Of a stretch of DNA of 64,000 nucleotides, positions 25,597-33,104 are shown one piece after another (the first letter of the stretch is position 1; every line of letters begins with the position of its first letter). Location: assembly GCF_011492945.1 (NCBI RefSeq), contig NZ_CP045119.1, positions 2,790,001 to 2,854,000 of the forward strand, written 5' to 3'. The position numbers and the translations under genes were made by a program. Source of the DNA: Rubrobacter tropicus. GTDB lineage: Bacteria > Actinomycetota > Rubrobacteria > Rubrobacterales > Rubrobacteraceae. The notes below the pieces were generated by a model. The model did no database searches. It was not told the origin of the DNA and saw only the letters and a program-made list of their open reading frames with translations.

Positions 25597-25828
25597 GTTT
25601 GCTTCCTTTCCCCAGAAACCAACGGTTACAAGGTTAACAGGGGCCCCGCCCCGCGCAACTCGTTGAAACCGCCGGGCGGGGGTAGGGGGATACCCGGATC
25701 AGGCAACGATCGGGGAGAATCCGTCGAATAGATCAACGACCATCCGCGCGGCGGCGCTCGCGGGCATCTTCGGCCCCGCCATCTTCGCCGCCGCGCTCCT
25801 CACGCTGACGGCGCTCCAGTACGACTTC

Positions 25829-26332
25829 ATGCGCGGGATCGGCTGGAAACCGCTCGAAGACCCCGCAGGCGCCTGGCCGAGCGGGCTCGCCCTCGGCCCC
25901 CACGGCTGGCTCCTGGACACAAGCTTCGTCCTGTCCGGCGCGCTGCTTTGCGTGTTCGCCCTGGGCCTTCACCGGGGCATGGGCCGGGGCTCGAAGTTAG
26001 GCCCGGCCCTGCTCCTCCTCGCCGGCGCGGCGATGGCGCTGCTGGCCTTCGAGACCGACCCCATCCGGCGCGCGGGACCGAGGACCTGGCCAGGCTTCGT
26101 CCACGACGCCGCCTTCGTCGTCTTCGCGCTGGCCCTGCTGCTCTCGCTCCTCTTTCTCTGGCGCCGCATGCAAGGGGGTGCGCGCTGGCGCGGCCACGCC
26201 CGGTTCACCCTCGTAACCGCCCTCGTCTGCGCGGCGTGCCTCGTCCTTCCTGGCGTCGCCTACTACGTCTTTCTCGCCGCGGCGCTCCTGTGGATAGAGC
26301 TCACGGCCTTTCGCCTCCTGCGCCTCTCCTAA
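25829..26332 (+). CDS. DUF998-like membrane protein, start unclear
   Basis: At least 167 residues with five hydrophobic helices. The coding frame continues upstream of the ATG at 25829 to about 25740 (LAGIFGPAIFAAALLTLTAL, a clear extra helix) but no ATG, GTG or TTG is found there, so the 5' end is lost, frameshifted or begins at a rare codon. PIRRAGPRTWPGFVHDAAF in the middle resembles the DUF998 loop. Its stop codon overlaps the convergent larA-like stop by four bases. Confidence 0.6.
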   Translation: MRGIGWKPLEDPAGAWPSGLALGPHGWLLDTSFVLSGALLCVFALGLHRGMGRGSKLGPALLLLAGAAMALLAFETDPIRRAGPRTWPGFVHDAAFVVFALALLLSLLFLWRRMQGGARWRGHARFTLVTALVCAACLVLPGVAYYVFLAAALLWIELTAFRLLRLS

Positions 26333-27906
26333 CTCACCTCGACCATAAACAGCGGCGGGATGTGCATGTACGTGATGCTAGGGCTCGCGCCGACGATGGG
26401 CTCGGCGACCTGGAGGGCTTCGGCCACGGTGTCGGCGCGTTTGTAGCCCATCCTGGACGTCGTGTGGGGATCGCCGCCGACGAAGACGACGCCGCCCAGG
26501 TGGTCGAGGGCGTGGGCGCCCCACTGCCAGGTGGTGAACGGGTGGAAGCCGTGGTAGGCGTGGGAGGACCGGTAGAGGGTCCGGTACCACGGGTCCAGGG
26601 CGTACTTGTCCTGGAACCTTCTCTCGCCCTCGTGCGGGTCGGTGGTCTCGGCGATCACCTCGTCGAAGTACGGCTTGTAGCTCGGGTGGTAGGCGTCGTC
26701 CCACTCGTTCGGGACGGGGTGGGTGGCTATTATGACGCCGCCCTCGCGAACCAGCGGCCTGCCCTTGTAGAGGTTGAAGAGGTAGCCGAGGACGTAGTTG
26801 TGGACCAGTATCGGGTTCATGATCGAGTTCACGTTGTACGGCCCGACGTACGGCACGCCGAGGAGTAGCACGTCGGCCTGGCCCTCCACGCGAACGAGCT
26901 GCTGGCGGTATATGTGCTCAAGGGTCTCGGCGTGTACCGGTTCGGTGGCGCCGGCCTGGACGCTCGTCATACGGTGCGGGGCGACTATCGACTGGAAGAC
27001 CTTGCGCGCGGCCTTCCGGGGCATGAACTGCGTCGCCTTGTGATTGGCGAGGAAGTTAGCCTTGGTGATCGCGTTCCACTCGTGCTCGGGCTTCGCCATG
27101 AAGTCGAACATGGAGGGGAACGCGGCGTTGTTGAGGGTCGTCTCGATGTGGAAGACCTTTACGGCGTTGTCCAGGATCTCGCCCATCCTGTTTATGGAGC
27201 CGTGCATAGCCGAGTTCGGCGGGTCCATCAGCGAACGGGTGTTCCTGAGCGTCTCGGCGTTGTGGTGGTGGCGGATCGAAGAGTAGGGCGAGATCCCCGT
27301 GTGGACCGACTTGTGCCCCCCGTTCATCGCTACCAGGTTGATGTTCACGTACACGACGAGGTCGCTCTCGGCGGCCCGGCGGCTGATGCGCACCTCCTCC
27401 CCCCGCTCGGTGTGCCCGATCACCGTGTTCCCCTCTTCGTCCTCGGCGTCGTAGTTGTACAGCCGGTCGGGATAGAAGGACGACATGATGTCTTTCCCCA
27501 ACGCCCACCGGAGCTCCTTCTCCGTCATGCGCCGGTGCAGCCCGAGGGCGGCGATGAGGTGGATGTCATCCACACCTTTTGCGTAAGCCTTCTCCAGGAC
27601 CTTCTCAATTACGAGCTGCCGGTTGTCCGGCGGCTTCATCGGCGGCAGCGGGCAGGAGACGTCGTCGAAGACGATCGTCAACTTCATGCCCGGATGTAAA
27701 AGCTCGTGCAGAGGCTCCATCCCCATCGGCTCGAGCAGCGCCCGCTCGATGGCGACCTTCGGGTCCGCGAGCGGCTCGACCGGACCTGGAGGGTATATAA
27801 CGCGCGTCCCCTCGGGCAGCTTCTCGTAGTGAAAACCGTCCCCCGCGTTGAACATCATCGGAGGGCTGGACTTTTCGAGGGTGGTGACGAATCCGGGTCG
27901 GGTCAT
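26329..27906 (-). CDS. LarA-like protein (DUF2088, lactate racemase N-terminal fold)
   Basis: A 525-residue protein. LTIVFDDVSCPLPPMKPPDN matches the LarA Asp-rich opening (usually DxTRPxP), HLIAALGLHRRMTEKELRWA the conserved GxHR-like helix, and MNGGHKSVHTGISPYSSIRH the His-containing cofactor loop. LarA enzymes use a nickel-pincer nucleotide to move hydride on 2-hydroxy acids. No larB, larC or larE is nearby, so the cofactor would have to come from elsewhere. Substrate unknown. ATG 27906 follows a GGGAG site. The next gene on this strand is an MDR dehydrogenase about 200 bases upstream, separated by repeats. Confidence 0.82.
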   Translation of the reverse strand: MTRPGFVTTLEKSSPPMMFNAGDGFHYEKLPEGTRVIYPPGPVEPLADPKVAIERALLEPMGMEPLHELLHPGMKLTIVFDDVSCPLPPMKPPDNRQLVIEKVLEKAYAKGVDDIHLIAALGLHRRMTEKELRWALGKDIMSSFYPDRLYNYDAEDEEGNTVIGHTERGEEVRISRRAAESDLVVYVNINLVAMNGGHKSVHTGISPYSSIRHHHNAETLRNTRSLMDPPNSAMHGSINRMGEILDNAVKVFHIETTLNNAAFPSMFDFMAKPEHEWNAITKANFLANHKATQFMPRKAARKVFQSIVAPHRMTSVQAGATEPVHAETLEHIYRQQLVRVEGQADVLLLGVPYVGPYNVNSIMNPILVHNYVLGYLFNLYKGRPLVREGGVIIATHPVPNEWDDAYHPSYKPYFDEVIAETTDPHEGERRFQDKYALDPWYRTLYRSSHAYHGFHPFTTWQWGAHALDHLGGVVFVGGDPHTTSRMGYKRADTVAEALQVAEPIVGASPSITYMHIPPLFMVEVS

Positions 27907-28048
27907 TGCGCTCCCTTCGGTCGCTTGAGCTGGTCAGCCGGTCAGCATTTCAGCCTGTCAGCTTTTGGTGGAGACTCTCGGGCCGGATGATAACCCCGGC
28001 GAGGGTACAGATCCGCAGTGTCGATCCTTACCGCCTTTGGCTGACGGG

Positions 28049-28096
28049 CTGAGAGCCGCCGCAGGCGGCGTGCTGAGAGCCGCCGCAGGCGGCGTG
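28049..28096. repeat. Two tandem copies of a 24-base hairpin unit
   Basis: The unit starts CTGAGAGCCGCCG and ends CAGGCGGCGTG; it occurs twice in direct tandem, followed by a partial CTGAGATG. Each unit folds on itself (GCCGCC/GGCGGC). It lies after the MDR gene, in a 200-base spacer that also holds degenerate CAGC-CTGTCAGCTTTT pieces related to family A. Confidence 0.6.
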
Positions 28097-28108
28097 CTGA
28101 GATGCTGA

Positions 28109-29316
28109 CTAGCTCCTGTGATCGAACACCACCTTCACGTTTCCTTCGCGCCCCGCCGAGCGGGCGGCGGCTATCGCCTCGCGGTACTCTTCGAGGCGGA
28201 AATGTGGGCCCACCATGGTCTCGAGCTTTATCTCGGGCGCGAGCCGCATCGCCAGATCGAAGCTGCTGGCCCGTTCCCCGCGGTGCTCCTCGACGCCGTA
28301 GGCGTATGTTCCGGCTAGGCTTATCTCTTTGTACCAGAGCGCGGTGAGGTCTAGGACGCTTCTCGCCGCGGGCATACCGACCAGTGCGACCTTTCCGCCG
28401 GGTCTCGTCAGGCGGAGGGCGTCTTCCATGGTGCCGGACGAGCCTACGCATTCGAGGACGTTGTCGGCGCCGCCCATCACCACGGGCTTGCCCAGCTCGG
28501 GTTTGAGGGCCTCGGTGCCGAGCATTTCGGGGAGGTCGGAGTAGGTCTGCTTCGGGTGGACCACTTCGTCGGCGCCGAGCCGGATGGCCTCTTCGCGTTG
28601 ACGCCCGTGCTTGGCGACGCAGATTATGCGGCCCGCGTCGGTCAGGCGGCGGAGGGCCGCGACGGTGAAGAGGCCGATGTTTCCGGCCCCGATGACGAGG
28701 GCCGTCTCGTGGGGCCTGGGGTTCGTCTTGAGGGCGGCGTGGGCGGCGCAGGCGAGCGGCTCGATGGCGACGGCCGCCTCGTCGGGGAGGCCCTCCGGGA
28801 CGCGGTGGAGCTGGGTCGGGTGGGCGACCAGCGTCCTCTGGGTCCAGCCGCCGCCCGTGTCGTGGCAGAAGCCGGTCTGGATGCCGGGGCCTATGTCTCC
28901 CTTCGCGACGTTCAGGCACAGGGCGTGCCGGCCGGCGGCGCAGTAGGGGCAGGGCGGGTCGATGCCCCGGACGGCGCAGCCGAGGGCGGGCTCCACGACT
29001 ACCCGCTCCCCGGCGCGGAAGCCCGAGTTGTCGTCCGCAACGGCGCCGACGACCTCGTGGCCCATCACGAAAGGGGGGCTCGTTATCGGGGAGAAGTACG
29101 GCGAGTTCTCCGAGGAGAGCGTGCCGAGGTCCGAGCCACAGATGCCGGAGAGGAGCGGCTTTACGCGGACCCAGTCAGGGCCGGGAGTTCGGGTTCCGGT
29201 GCGTCCTCCAGTTGCAGGGGGGCGAAACGGCCCGTTTCGAGGTTCTTTACCCTTTTCGCGCCGGCGCGCATCAACAAGTAACGCGGGACGGACTTGCGGT
29301 AGACGAGGGAGAGCAT
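28109..29316 (-). CDS. Zinc-type medium-chain dehydrogenase (MDR), single-base frameshift near its start
   Basis: The gene starts at the ATG at 29316, overlapping the reductase stop region (TAGGATG), with MLSLVYRKSVPRYLLMRAG and LQLEDAPEPELP. The next frame continues GPDWVRVKPLLSGICGSDLG, giving the catalytic-zinc Cys, then GHEVVGAV, the structural-zinc loop with PPCPYCAAGRHALCL, and the NAD loop VIGAGNIGLFTV. Adding one G at 29181-29185 makes 402 residues. Without that base, calling would start at the ATG at 29068 and lose the zinc Cys. Probably an alcohol/aldehyde oxidoreductase of the threonine-dehydrogenase-like group, working with the acyl-CoA reductase. Confidence 0.8.
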
Positions 29317-29317
29317 C

Positions 29318-31570
29318 CTAGATCTTCTTGGCGACGCGCTCTTTGCCCCAGTCCCGGATCTGCCACCCCCGCTCCTCCGCCGCCGCCCTGAGCCTCCTGT
29401 CCGGGTTGACGGCGACGGGACGCCCGACGGCCTCCAGCATCGGCAAATCCGAGATGGCGTCCGCGTAGGCGTAGGAGCGCGACAGGTCCACGTTGCGCTT
29501 CCTCGCGAACGAGGCGAGCATCCTGGCGCGGGCGTCGCCGGCGACGGGTGTCCCCACGAGCTCGCCGGTGTAGGTCCCGTTCTCCTGGGCCAGGGTGGAG
29601 CAGAGCACGTCGTCTGCCAAATCCTTCATCGGTTCGAGCAGGAAGTCCAGAGCGCCCGAGAGGAGGACGACGCGGTGGCCGAGGGCCTTGTGCTCGCGCA
29701 GCCTTTCGAGGGCGTCGGGGAAGATGCGCTCCAGGGTGAAGCCCGCGAAGCTCTCGCGGCCGAGGTGCTTCGCGCGTTCGGGTTTCCAGCCGGCGTAGTT
29801 CTTGTAGAAGGCGCGGTTGAAGTGGGCGCGGCTGATCTTGTCGAGGCCCCAGTAGTACGGGATCTTGGTCATAAACGCCGCTAGCCACAGGGGCCGCACG
29901 GCGGCCGGCAACTCCTGCATCCTGAGCCACGCGTAGTACGAGACGACGTTGGAGCCGACCAGCGTGCCGTCGACGTCGAAGATCGCGGCCACCTCCCCCG
30001 GCTTCTCCTCGACCTTCCGCCGCCTCTTGCGGTTGGGCCGCGTCGTGAGCGCCGGCAAATGCGTCCCGTGCAACCACTCCCGCCACCGGACCTCCGTAAC
30101 GTCGAACGGGAAGGTCTCCTTGTCCTCTGGTTCGAGCCCCTCGTACAGGGCCTTCGTCCTGTCGGTAGAGAAGACGGCGTACATGTTCGCGTAGGCGCCG
30201 TAGATGCGGCTGTAGTAGAGGCTCATCCTGGCCCGCTTCTCGGCCCGGGCCATCCTCTGGCGGGCGTCCGAGACCATGTGCCCGTCCGGGAGCCTGTCCG
30301 CCACCTTCCCGCCGACCTGCAGGGCGGTGAGCTGCGCCTTGAGCGCCAGCTCCACCTTGCCCCGCCCGGGAAAGCTCCACTCCGGCACCTGCACCGGGCG
30401 CCCGCCCGAGTCCCGCAAGGGGTTCTCCACGAAGTAGTCGCGGACGTGGTCGTAGAGGTCGCGGTAGCGCAAGGGGTTTCGCTGGCCGGAGGCGACGTGG
30501 AAGACCTCGGGCTCCTCCGGGCGCCTGATACCGGCGGCGAGGATGGCGTTCACCACGTGGTCTACGGGGACTATGTCGACCAGGGTCTCGGGATCGCCGG
30601 GGAACTCGCGCAGGAGGCCCTTGGCGTAGGCCATGATTATCGGGTCGGCCATGCGGGAGCCCTGGATCCAGCCCGGGTAAGGCTCCCTGAAGCTGCTCTC
30701 TATGATCGCGGGCCGCAGGATGACGAGCGGAGAATCGCCCCGCTCCCGCACCACGGTCCTCTCGGCGAGCGACTTCGTAAAGGTGTAGACGTCGTTCCAC
30801 CCGAGCTCGCGCGCCCGCTCCGTGCCTCTTTCGACGAGCCGCTCGCGCATCCAGGCCCGCCTGAGCTGGTCGACCCTTTCGGCGACCTCCTCCTGGCTGC
30901 CGACCATCCCGAGCTCGTTGCGGGCCTCGGACTCGAAGCGCCTGAGAAGGCCCCGCTCCTGCGAGGCGTTCTCGACCTCGCCCACGACGGCCTCGAGGCC
31001 CAGGATCTCCTCCCCCGCGTCGAGCGTGGTCCCGTTCGGCGTCGTCTTCCCGGGCGGCTCTTCCGGCGCATCCCCCTCGATGTTCCCCGCGACGTAGGCG
31101 GTCGAGATGTGCATGAACAGCGGCCTCTTCGACCATTCGCGGGCGAGCTTCAACAGGCCTACGGTTCCACGGACGTTCGAGTCCACGGCGGCGTCGAGCG
31201 GGGCGTCGAAGACGACGGAGGCGGCGGAGTGGATCACGACGTCCACGTTCTCCGAAAGCTCCCGCAGGTCCTCCTCCCCTAGCCCGAGCGAGGGCGCGTG
31301 AACGTCCCCTTCGAGCACCCTTACCTTCTCCGCGACGCGCCCGTCGAACCCGTCCCCGAGCTCCTCGCGCAGCCTCCTGAAGGCGGCGGAGCCGAGCATG
31401 TCCTTGTGGAAGCGGTAGTCGGCGCTCTTGTCCTTCGAGGGGCGGACGACGAGGTAGAGCCGGCCGAGGTCGGGGAGGGAACGCAGCGTCTTCTCCACGA
31501 TCGCGGTGCCGAGAAATCCCGTCCCGCCCGTGAGCAGCACGCATTTACCCCTGTAAGATTCTGCCAGCAC
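29318..31570 (-). CDS. Fatty acyl-CoA reductase fused to a HAD-IB phosphatase
   Basis: A 750-residue two-domain protein. Residues 10-370 form an extended SDR of the acyl-CoA/acyl-ACP reductase type: NADPH loop GGTGFLGTAIVEK, AASVVFDAPLDAAVDSNV, and YTFTKSLAER with the catalytic Tyr-Lys. After a basic linker (RPNRKRRRK), residues from about 525 form a HAD phosphatase: FDVDGTLVGS, LLSGALDFLLEPM and YADAISDLPML. Such fusions could make fatty alcohols or aldehydes and remove a phosphate from a lipid intermediate. GTG start, adjacent to the plsY stop, with the MDR gene behind it: a three-gene lipid operon. The precise product is not known. Confidence 0.85.
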   Translation of the reverse strand: MLAESYRGKCVLLTGGTGFLGTAIVEKTLRSLPDLGRLYLVVRPSKDKSADYRFHKDMLGSAAFRRLREELGDGFDGRVAEKVRVLEGDVHAPSLGLGEEDLRELSENVDVVIHSAASVVFDAPLDAAVDSNVRGTVGLLKLAREWSKRPLFMHISTAYVAGNIEGDAPEEPPGKTTPNGTTLDAGEEILGLEAVVGEVENASQERGLLRRFESEARNELGMVGSQEEVAERVDQLRRAWMRERLVERGTERARELGWNDVYTFTKSLAERTVVRERGDSPLVILRPAIIESSFREPYPGWIQGSRMADPIIMAYAKGLLREFPGDPETLVDIVPVDHVVNAILAAGIRRPEEPEVFHVASGQRNPLRYRDLYDHVRDYFVENPLRDSGGRPVQVPEWSFPGRGKVELALKAQLTALQVGGKVADRLPDGHMVSDARQRMARAEKRARMSLYYSRIYGAYANMYAVFSTDRTKALYEGLEPEDKETFPFDVTEVRWREWLHGTHLPALTTRPNRKRRRKVEEKPGEVAAIFDVDGTLVGSNVVSYYAWLRMQELPAAVRPLWLAAFMTKIPYYWGLDKISRAHFNRAFYKNYAGWKPERAKHLGRESFAGFTLERIFPDALERLREHKALGHRVVLLSGALDFLLEPMKDLADDVLCSTLAQENGTYTGELVGTPVAGDARARMLASFARKRNVDLSRSYAYADAISDLPMLEAVGRPVAVNPDRRLRAAAEERGWQIRDWGKERVAKKI

Positions 31571-32163
31571 CTAGCCCTCCGCCTTCTGTCCGACCTTGCG
31601 TTCTCTGCCCTCGATCAGGGCCCGCGCGTTCTCCCTGTGCCGCCAGAGCACGAGGGCTCCGCCCACGACCGTGTAGAGCACGTACGGAAGCGGCTGCCCC
31701 GTCAACACGAACGCGAACGGGCTGACGACCATGACCGAGATCGCGCCGAGCGAAGTGTAGCGGCTCAACAGCACCACGGCCCACCAGAACGCGAAGAGCC
31801 CGAGCCCGAGGAGAGGCGCGAGCCCGATAGAGGTTCCCGCCCCCGTCGCGACCGCTTTCCCGCCCTTGAAGCGCAGAAAGACCGGCCAGCAGTGGCCCAC
31901 CACCGCCGCGAGCGCCACGGCCGCGTGCAGCCACTCGCTCTCGACGAGGACCGTCGCCAGGACCACCGGAACCAACCCTTTCAGCATGTCCCCGGCGAGC
32001 GTCAGGATGGCGGGCCACTTCCCCGCCGCCCTCAAGACGTTCGCCGTCCCGATGTTGCCGCTCCCGACCCGGCGCACGTCCACGCCGAAAGCGCGTCCGA
32101 CCAGATAACCGACCGGAACAGCCCCAGGAGGTAACCGAAAAGCACGAGCAGAATCCCCATCAT
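31571..32163 (-). CDS. plsY: Acyl-phosphate:glycerol-3-phosphate acyltransferase PlsY, single-base frameshift near its start
   Basis: A membrane acyltransferase that starts phosphatidic acid synthesis. The N-terminus MMGILLVLFGYLLG is in one frame, the rest (VPVGYLVGRAFGVDVRRVGS) in the next; adding one G to the run at 32122-32125 gives a normal 197-residue protein. Motifs are GSGNIGTANVLRAAGKWPA, GHCWPVFLRFKGGKAVAT and RHRENARALIEGRE. PlsY is usually essential in Gram-positives, so the break is probably an assembly error. First gene of the plsY/reductase/MDR operon. Confidence 0.85.
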
Positions 32164-32225
32164 GGCGGGGCAAGTATAGCGGAATGACGCCCCCCGGCCG
32201 CGCCCGGGTCGTCTAATATGGACCC

Positions 32226-32409
32226 ATGAACAGCCCCACGAGAGACGGCACCGAGATCCGGCCCATGACGCCCGAGGACGTGGACGCGGCGTACCAGGCG
32301 GCAAGCGTCGCCCTCTACGAATCGGCCGAACCACCTGCGCTCCGTCTACCGCAAGCTCGGGGTAAAGAACCGCACGGTGGCCGTTCGAGAAGCCGCCGAA
32401 CGGGCCTGA
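32226..32409 (+). pseudogene. Chimeric scar: GNAT start joined to LuxR-type HTH end
   Basis: From the ATG at 32226, EIRPMTPEDVDAAYQAASVA is the N-terminus of a GNAT acetyltransferase. From 32329, in a different frame, NHLRSVYRKLGVKNRTVAVR followed by EAAERA and a stop is the last two helices of a LuxR-type DNA-binding domain. Two unrelated genes were joined by deletion; neither could work. Confidence 0.65.
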
Positions 32410-32410
32410 T

Positions 32411-33010
32411 CTAAGCCCCACCGGACGACACGACCTCTTCGAGGATCGAACGCACGGTGCGCTCCTCGTAGTCCTCCGAAACCCAGCCGCGCTCGACGAC
32501 CAGGTGCTGCCAGCCTTCGAGGTGGCCGCGGGCCCAGACCCAATCGGCCGCCGTCTCGATAGTCCAGCCGTCGGCGAGCCGGCCGTCCCGCTCAACCCTC
32601 TCGACGGCGGCGCGGAAGACGTCCCGCAGGCTGCCCATCCGGTCCCGCCAGGCCGCCCCGCCCTCCTCGCCCGTGATCTCGGCCGCCTCAAGCGCCCGCG
32701 CCACCGGAAGTATCTCCGGCACGTAGCCCAACCACGCCCGTAACAACGCCTCCAACCCCTCCACGGGCGGCAACGCCCCGCAGGCCGCGATCCTCTCTTT
32801 GAAGCCGCTCGCCGCGTCGTGGTGGCGCGCCATCGCCGCCAACAACCCGGCCCGGTTCTCGAAGTGGAAGTACACGAGCTGCCGCGAAACCCCCGCCCCG
32901 GCGGCGATGTCCGCAATCCTCACCGCCCTCGTGGTCCCACGCTCCCCAACCAGCCCCCACGCAACCTCCAGAATGCGCGAGCGCGTGTCCGTCCCCGCGG
33001 TAGTCACCAA
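32411..33010 (-). CDS. TetR-family repressor of the adjacent acyl-CoA ligase gene
   Basis: A 199-residue TetR protein. Residues 9-55 form the HTH (RSRILEVAWGLVGERGTTR, then AGVSRQLVYFHFENRAGLL), the rest is a helical ligand-binding domain rich in Trp. It is divergent from the acyl-CoA ligase gene across 94 bases that hold two identical palindromes, so self-control and ligase control are likely. The effector may be an acyl-CoA or aromatic-CoA, inferred from the neighbour. Confidence 0.9.
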   Translation of the reverse strand: MVTTAGTDTRSRILEVAWGLVGERGTTRAVRIADIAAGAGVSRQLVYFHFENRAGLLAAMARHHDAASGFKERIAACGALPPVEGLEALLRAWLGYVPEILPVARALEAAEITGEEGGAAWRDRMGSLRDVFRAAVERVERDGRLADGWTIETAADWVWARGHLEGWQHLVVERGWVSEDYEERTVRSILEEVVSSGGA

Positions 33011-33023
33011 GACACCCCTTTAC

Positions 33024-33037
33024 TTGACACGTGTCAA
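33024..33037. promoter_or_regulatory. TetR operator 1, TTGACACGTGTCAA
   Basis: A perfect 14-base palindrome 13 bases from the tetR start. Its left half is a consensus -35 box: TTGACA at 33024, a 17-base spacer, then TATTGT at 33047-33052, a plausible rightward promoter for the ligase gene. Repressor binding would block it. Confidence 0.8.
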
Positions 33038-33065
33038 ATCGTCGGTTATTGTACCCGCATCTACT

Positions 33066-33079
33066 TTGACACGTGTCAA
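33066..33079. promoter_or_regulatory. TetR operator 2, TTGACACGTGTCAA
   Basis: Identical to operator 1 and extended by T and A to 16 bases (33065-33080). Centres are 42 bases apart, four helical turns, placing both sites on one face of the DNA. Confidence 0.8.
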
Positions 33080-33104
33080 ACAAAACCTCTGGGAAGGAGG
33101 AAGG

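Noticed and set aside
28049-28096. CRISPR array
   Set aside because: Only two direct copies with no spacers between them and no cas genes.
29271-31544. Second 757-codon frame over the acyl-CoA reductase
   Set aside because: A shadow frame, Arg/Gly/Pro rich, without domain motifs.
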